Position numbers and translations under genes: made by a program
Shown: positions 5,054 through 8,786 of the stretch, piece by piece
Layout of the letters: the number at the start of each line of letters is the position of its first letter
Numbering within the stretch: the first letter of the stretch is position 1
NCBI GenBank assembly: GCA_046758845.1
Contig: JBHIBA010000195.1
Span: forward strand, 1 to 8,786
Reading direction: 5' to 3'
DNA: 8,786 bases
From: JBHIBA01 sp046758845
GTDB lineage: Bacteria > UBA8248 > JACPRG01 > G963555815
The notes under the pieces: model-generated
Seen by the model: only the letters and a program-made list of their open reading frames with translations
Database searches by the model: none
What the model was told of the DNA's origin: nothing

Positions 5054-5929
5054 TCATCTGAGGGACTTTCGTAGGAAACCCCGGACATCGGCCCAATAGC
5101 GGCCGACGCTGTAGAAGAGTTTGTGCCCGCACGGAGGCCCCGGCCCGCAGTCCGAAGATCCCACCGAGTAAAGGTGATAATCGACGACCTTCCCAGCCCG
5201 CGCGAGCGCGCTCCGCAACCTCTCGACGCCCTTCAAGATGGCGGCATGATCACCCTGGGCGACCAGGACCTGGACGGGCGATTGGATTTTTGACACGTCG
5301 TCCGCCGCGGCCTCCAGCTCCCCCGACGGTCCTGGAGCCGGCGCCAGGAGAACAAATGCCCGCGCCTTCAGAGCGCGCTGCGCCGCCAGGAGGGTTAAGA
5401 GCCCTCCCCGGGAGAACCCCATAACGGCGACCCGGGCCGGGTCAACGTCCCCCAAGCCCCTGACGTGCTCATAGGCCCCCCAGACGAGCGCCAGTTGTCT
5501 TGGAAGGGGTTGCAACCCGTCCCGGACCGGCATGAACGCGACAAAGCCGTCCTCGGCCAGAGCGCGGCAGAAGGACTTTAGCGAATAGCCCCGCTCAAAC
5601 GCGCCCGATAGGCCGTGGAGGTCCACCACCATCCCGTGGTGGAACACGACCGCCGGGAAGGGCGGCACCCCTTTCGCCGGCCGACAGAGGAGAGCCTCGC
5701 GCTCCATCCCCGCCCCCGCCACCCGGAACCGGACAGTCTCGACGGAGGCAAACCCGGCGGCGAAAAGAAGCGTGATGGCCAGGCACAAGGGAACGCGGAG
5801 ACGGCCCGACCCGCAGACAGGGCGGGGGCTTTCCTCAGAGGTCTCGATAGCTACGGTTTCCATCTCACCGGTTTCGGAAGAAGGTGGAAGGCATCGCCGC
5901 CGAGCCGGATGATTTCCGCAAGCATTCAT
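5054..5929 (-). CDS. Membrane-anchored alpha/beta hydrolase (dienelactone-hydrolase-like)
   Basis: With the 5929 ATG the protein has 291 residues. Residues 45-63 are a hydrophobic helix acting as signal peptide or anchor, so the enzyme probably faces the periplasm. The hydrolase fold follows: P-A-V-V-F-H-H-G (about 92-99) supplies the oxyanion loop, and G171-F-S173-R-G-G is the nucleophile elbow. The V-L-V-A-Q-G-D227-H loop carries the likely acid, and C-G-H269-K the likely catalytic histidine. These fit a Ser-Asp-His esterase or peptidase of the DLH group. The substrate cannot be told. GGGGAG lies 4 bases before the 5929 ATG. A GTG at 5947 would add six residues, and an ATG at 5863 would shorten the pre-helix segment but lacks spacing for a ribosome site. 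It is a single gene, divergent from the DUF72 gene. Confidence 0.88.
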   Translation of the reverse strand: MNACGNHPARRRCLPPSSETGEMETVAIETSEESPRPVCGSGRLRVPLCLAITLLFAAGFASVETVRFRVAGAGMEREALLCRPAKGVPPFPAVVFHHGMVVDLHGLSGAFERGYSLKSFCRALAEDGFVAFMPVRDGLQPLPRQLALVWGAYEHVRGLGDVDPARVAVMGFSRGGLLTLLAAQRALKARAFVLLAPAPGPSGELEAAADDVSKIQSPVQVLVAQGDHAAILKGVERLRSALARAGKVVDYHLYSVGSSDCGPGPPCGHKLFYSVGRYWADVRGFLRKSLR

Positions 5930-6015
5930 CTTACTCCCCAAGACCACGCCGGAAACAGTCCCATCATACCGTTCCCCGGAGGGAGGCCGAACGCCGGAAA
6001 CCAGACGGGCGCCCC

Positions 6016-6046
6016 GGGGGGGGCGAGGGGGGCGGGGGCGGTTGGG
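6016..6046 (+). other. G-quadruplex-type G-run cluster between divergent genes
   Basis: Runs of 8, 6, 5 and 3 guanines are separated by loops of 3, 1 and 5 bases, which fits the G3+N1-7 quadruplex rule. It lies between the hydrolase start (minus) and the DUF72 start (plus), about 85 bases from each. A quadruplex here could affect one or both promoters. A TTGACA at 6050-6055 adjoins it but lacks a good -10 at normal spacing. Confidence 0.5.
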
Positions 6047-6132
6047 TCATTGACACAGAGGGTTCTTTGGAACAAGAAGGGCTGTAAACGGGCGAAGCAA
6101 GCGTTGAGGCAGAAGACAGACGGGGAAGCCTC

Positions 6133-7023
6133 ATGGGCCGTCTTTTTATCGGCACCGCCGGCTGGTCGTACCCCGCGGGAGAAGGCGCGTGGTCGGGCGT
6201 CCTCTACCCGGAGGGGGTGAAGGGAAAAGACGAGCTGGCGTTCTACTCGCGGCTCTTCAACGCCGTCGAGGTGAACTCCACCTTCTACCGGCCCGCATCG
6301 CCCAAGGTCTCCAAAGGGTGGGCCGAGAGGACGCCCGAGGGGTTCACCTTCACGGCCAAGGCCTGGCAGAAGTTCACCCACCCCAAGATGTTCGAGGAGC
6401 TGGCGGGGGAAGATCCGACCGTCGGCCAACGGGACTACGACGCCTTCAAGGGGGGGATCGATCCCCTGATGGAGGCGGGGAAGTTCGGCTGCCTCCTCTT
6501 CCAGTTCCCGCCCTCATTCAAGGCCGACGCTCCAAGCCGGGAAAGGCTGGAAAATTTTCTCATCCGCTTCCGGGAGTATCCCCTGGCGGTTGAGTTCCGG
6601 CACCGCACCTGGAGCGACCGGCAGGCCGAGGTCAGAGACGTTCTGGACTCCCTGGGAGTCGCCTGGACCTTCATCGACGAGCCGAAATTCCGGGTCTCCA
6701 TCCGGCAGACCCTCCCCACTCAGAGCGCGCGAGCCTACGTGCGCCTTCATGGCCGGAACCGTGAGAAGTGGTGGGACAGGGACGCGGGCGAGCAGCGGTA
6801 CAATTACCTCTACTCCCAGGAAGACCTGTTTCCCTATGCGGGATTCCTGATAGAAAGGAAGGAGGCGGAGGGGACCACGACGTTTGTCTTCTTCAACAAC
6901 CACTATCGCGGCCAGGCCCCCGCCAACGCCTTACAGCTCAAGCTGATGCTGGGCGAAACCATTGAAGCCCAGCTACCGAAGACAATGAAGGAAGGATTCC
7001 CTTTTCTGGACGACGGCGGGTGA
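6133..7023 (+). CDS. DUF72 (YecE-like) protein
   Basis: The protein has 296 residues and is a full-length member of the DUF72/YecE family, a TIM-barrel fold of unknown biochemical role. Visible landmarks in order are I6-G-T-A-G-W-S-Y-P, F42-N-A-V-E-V-N-S-T-F-Y-R, F71-T-F-T-A-K, Q124-F-P-P-S-F, A152-V-E-F-R-H-R-T-W, A201-Y-V-R-L-H-G-R-N and F254-N-N-H-Y-R-G-Q-A-P-A-N-A. All the family's conserved polar residues appear present. GGGGA lies 6 bases before the ATG. It has no co-directional partner: divergent from the hydrolase, and followed by hairpins and oppositely oriented genes. It is probably a cytoplasmic enzyme; its substrate is unknown. Confidence 0.95.
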   Translation: MGRLFIGTAGWSYPAGEGAWSGVLYPEGVKGKDELAFYSRLFNAVEVNSTFYRPASPKVSKGWAERTPEGFTFTAKAWQKFTHPKMFEELAGEDPTVGQRDYDAFKGGIDPLMEAGKFGCLLFQFPPSFKADAPSRERLENFLIRFREYPLAVEFRHRTWSDRQAEVRDVLDSLGVAWTFIDEPKFRVSIRQTLPTQSARAYVRLHGRNREKWWDRDAGEQRYNYLYSQEDLFPYAGFLIERKEAEGTTTFVFFNNHYRGQAPANALQLKLMLGETIEAQLPKTMKEGFPFLDDGG

Positions 7024-7339
7024 GCGGATTGCCAGGCGGCCTAGCCCGCATTTCTCACGAAGGTACCGATCTGGATGATGTCTCCTGGAAGACGCGCTAT
7101 ATTCGTGTAGGGGCGCACGGCCGTGCGCCCCTACAGGTGCGGGCGGGTACGGAGACCCGCCCCTACGCGCAACCCATGCCTCTCAAACGTAGGGGCCGGT
7201 CTCTGTACCGGCCCGTCTTCTTCATCAGGCAGAACAAGGTAACGGTTCTCCCGCAGGGTGCCGCTTCTTCGACGGCAACGAATTCCGCCTGCAATCACCC
7301 TGTGGGTTCCTTTCTTTGTGAGAAATGGAGGCTAGCCCT
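7024..7339. other. Convergent intergenic region with hairpin cassette
   Basis: There is no supported gene. The hairpin cassette at 7106-7214 fills the centre. To its right lies an inverted repeat CAGGGTG/CACCCTG (7254-7260 and 7296-7302) enclosing TGCCG/CGGCA (7259-7263 and 7273-7277). No T-run follows, so it is not called a terminator, although it lies where pilin-gene transcription would end. Confidence 0.45.
7106..7214. repeat. Palindrome cassette with three hairpins (GTAGGGGC type)
   Basis: Hairpin 1 is a perfect 30-bp palindrome (7106-7135) with GTAGGGGC and GCCCCTAC near its outer ends. Hairpin 2 is GGGCGGGT/ACCCGCCC (7141-7148 and 7155-7162) with a 6-base loop, followed by another GCCCCTAC (7159-7166). 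Hairpin 3 is GGGCCGGT/ACCGGCCC (7193-7200 and 7207-7214) with a 6-base loop, entered by another GTAGGGGC (7189-7196). Similar GTAGGGGC-bounded hairpins occur as dispersed intergenic repeats in several bacterial lineages, from general knowledge. It sits between the 3' ends of convergent genes. Confidence 0.75.
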
Positions 7340-7498
7340 CTAGTAGGCGGCTACGACGTTATTGATCATATTTTGGACGTTCCCTCCAAGCGCAGTTAAG
7401 GCCAAAACGATGGCAATGGCGACCAGCAAGATGATCAGGGAAAGTTCCACTAACCCCTGACCCTCCTCTCTCTGCCACAGCCCAAATAGCCTTCTCAA
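7340..7498 (-). CDS. Flp-type pilin (52 residues, TTG start)
   Basis: The product is a short basic leader (M-R-R-L-F-G-L-W-Q-R), then E-E-G13-Q-G-L-V-E18-L, then a hydrophobic helix (about 19-38) and the tail L-G-G-N-V-Q-N-M-I-N-N-V-V. This is the plan of Flp/Fap pilins, the type IVb subunits polymerised by the Tad machinery. Prepilin peptidase would cut after G13, placing E18 at the required +5 position. The usual Glu-Tyr pair is Glu-Leu here. The frame is closed by TAA four codons upstream of the TTG and has no ATG or GTG between, so TTG is the only start available. AAGGGGA lies upstream at 7507-7513. The TadG-like gene lies just upstream on the same strand, 97 bases away. Confidence 0.88.
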   Translation of the reverse strand: MRRLFGLWQREEGQGLVELSLIILLVAIAIVLALTALGGNVQNMINNVVAAY

Positions 7499-7595
7499 TT
7501 TCTCTTCCCCTTATATGGACAGCCCGCCTGGAGGGAAGAGATCCTAGAGCTGAGGGCCGAGATTAACGGAGTTCGTTGAACATGTTATATCGGGA

Positions 7596-8786
7596 TCAAC
7601 CCCCTAAGAAAGCCGAATCGCCAGCACCAGAACCCTTGACCTCGGGGATGTTCGTGGTTTCCAAGGCCTCGTCGTAATGGAAACCACCCGTGGTGAGCTG
7701 TAAAAAGTCTATGTTCGCGGTAGCGAACGCCCCGTAGAAATCGGCGCCGGCATTGATGTCGAGCTTGCCAGTAGTCGCCGTGATGTACCCGTGGAAGGGG
7801 TTGGACCAACCCTTGAGTACCGCCTCACCGGTGCCGGTGTAATGAATGCGAAGGTTAGGGGGAAGTTGGCTCTGGTTTACGATGCTCCCCCCTCCTTTAA
7901 CCTTCAGGTTGGTTGTCACAAAAATGATGACGGGACCAGAGGTCGGGTTGACGAAAAGGGTGGAATTGCTCTTGATGTGGAAGTTCTGGAAATAATACGT
8001 CCCGCTTCCGAGGGTGATCGTGTCGTTGTTCTGGATCAGGAAATTGGGGCCCGATAGGGGGTTGTTTCCGTTGGTGGTCAGGCCGATGGACCCGTTGTCG
8101 TTGTTGGTCGCAGCATTCCCCACGTTGATTGTGGGCATCGGGCACGTGCTAGGATTCCACGGGGTGATCGAGCCATTAACCGTGAGCCCAGGGCCCGTTG
8201 CGAAATTACTGCCCTGCCCGTAGGTTACGTTGCCATTTATTATGATTAGGTCAGGGCCGGTTTCGCTGTCAGGCAGCCTCATTTCGCCACAACTGCAGAC
8301 ACTCCCGTTGCTCCCGGCTGTAGCCGGATTGTAAGGCCCAGCGTTCGAATTGAAGCTGTCGGTGGTAAAAGCACCACTTTCGACGCTTATATCAAACTCA
8401 TCCTCAGCAAAGATGCCGCCACATGCGAATGGATTCGAGTTCTGCATCACGGCGAGGGCCTGGGCGCTGATGTTCGCTGTATTGATTCCGATGGCCGGGG
8501 CGAAAAAAAGAGGCAGACTCATCTGGCCTGTGACCCGAAGGGCGTTGATCCCGCTGCCGCTCACCGTGAAGGCGCCCGAAGAGTAGGTGCCGAACTCGAT
8601 GGTCGAGTTCGACGTGGCCGGGTCCAGGTCCGCAGGGGTCTGAAACACCTTGTTGGCCCCGCCGATCTGAATGACCCGGCCCTGGGCGGTGGCGGTGTCC
8701 GGCAGGCCGGAAGCGCCCCCTAACGCCCCTGCGTCCACGGCCGCCTGGAGCGCGGCTTTGCCCGCGTAAAGATACCCCAGGTCCAC
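7596..8786 (-). CDS. TadG-like surface/pilus-associated protein, 5' end beyond window
   Basis: The visible 396 residues are the C-terminal part; the frame is open to the right edge, where the first codon is an internal Val. V-D-L-G-Y-L-Y-A-G-K-A-A-L-Q-A-A-V-D-A-G-A-L-G-G-A opens the visible part. It is the segment that follows the N-terminal membrane helix in TadE/TadG-like and PilX-like proteins, so only a short N-terminus should be missing. After about residue 100 it becomes Asn/Gly/Thr-rich and beta-strand-like: D255-T-I-T-L-G-S-G-T-Y-Y-F, then G-P-V-I-I-F-V, and ending near G-G-F-H-Y-D-E-A-L (367-375). This is the pattern of the repetitive beta domain (DUF7305 type) found in such proteins. 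Cysteines at 122, 164, 166 and 215 could form disulfides, consistent with an exported protein. It probably works with the Flp pilin downstream. Confidence 0.85.
   Translation of the reverse strand: MDLGYLYAGKAALQAAVDAGALGGASGLPDTATAQGRVIQIGGANKVFQTPADLDPATSNSTIEFGTYSSGAFTVSGSGINALRVTGQMSLPLFFAPAIGINTANISAQALAVMQNSNPFACGGIFAEDEFDISVESGAFTTDSFNSNAGPYNPATAGSNGSVCSCGEMRLPDSETGPDLIIINGNVTYGQGSNFATGPGLTVNGSITPWNPSTCPMPTINVGNAATNNDNGSIGLTTNGNNPLSGPNFLIQNNDTITLGSGTYYFQNFHIKSNSTLFVNPTSGPVIIFVTTNLKVKGGGSIVNQSQLPPNLRIHYTGTGEAVLKGWSNPFHGYITATTGKLDINAGADFYGAFATANIDFLQLTTGGFHYDEALETTNIPEVKGSGAGDSAFLGG

Noticed and set aside
7020..7343. 107-codon plus-strand frame after DUF72
   Set aside because: It runs straight through three palindromes and reads as Arg/Pro/Gly. 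It is noncoding repeat DNA.

Overview
The window is a GC-rich bacterial segment with loosely packed genes. It reads like a soil or subsurface Gram-negative such as a Desulfobacterota/Nitrospirota/NC10-type lineage. That placement is inferred from an exact sigma-54 promoter match, Flp/Tad-type genes, a YecE-like protein and cassettes of GTAGGGGC-type palindromes. No rRNA or tRNA is present to fix the taxonomy.

Layout from left to right. Positions 1-287 (minus) hold the N-terminal 95 residues of a thiamine-diphosphate enzyme of the acetolactate synthase/benzoylformate decarboxylase superfamily. After about 380 bases without a convincing gene come two tandem, co-oriented membrane-anchored paralogues (671-1354 and 1392-2264, minus). 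Both are built of 22-residue repeats in perfect register and share a W-x-A-P C-terminus. Just upstream of that pair, on the same strand, is a short C-terminal gene scrap (2299-2385). Divergent from it is a small soluble zinc-finger protein of anti-sigma type (2499-2984, plus).

About 1.3 kb of mostly gene-free DNA follows. It contains a textbook -24/-12 sigma-54 promoter at 3662-3676 preceded by inverted repeats; only very short overlapping reading frames lie downstream. Next is a thioredoxin with a WCGSC active site (4294-4632, plus), with a foldable leader, flanking 26-bp direct repeats and a strong intrinsic terminator at 4770-4807. Convergent to it is a membrane-anchored alpha/beta hydrolase (5054-5929, minus). 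Divergent from the hydrolase, across a G-quadruplex-like G-run cluster, is a DUF72/YecE-family protein (6133-7023, plus).

A cluster of three strong hairpins (7106-7214) separates this from two minus-strand genes of a Flp/Tad-type surface system: a 52-residue Flp pilin with a TTG start (7340-7498) and, upstream of it, a TadG-like protein (7596-8786) that runs off the right edge. The pilin and the TadG-like protein probably act together at the cell surface. The two repeat proteins are probably one operon. The other genes look like single units, and nothing visible links them to each other.
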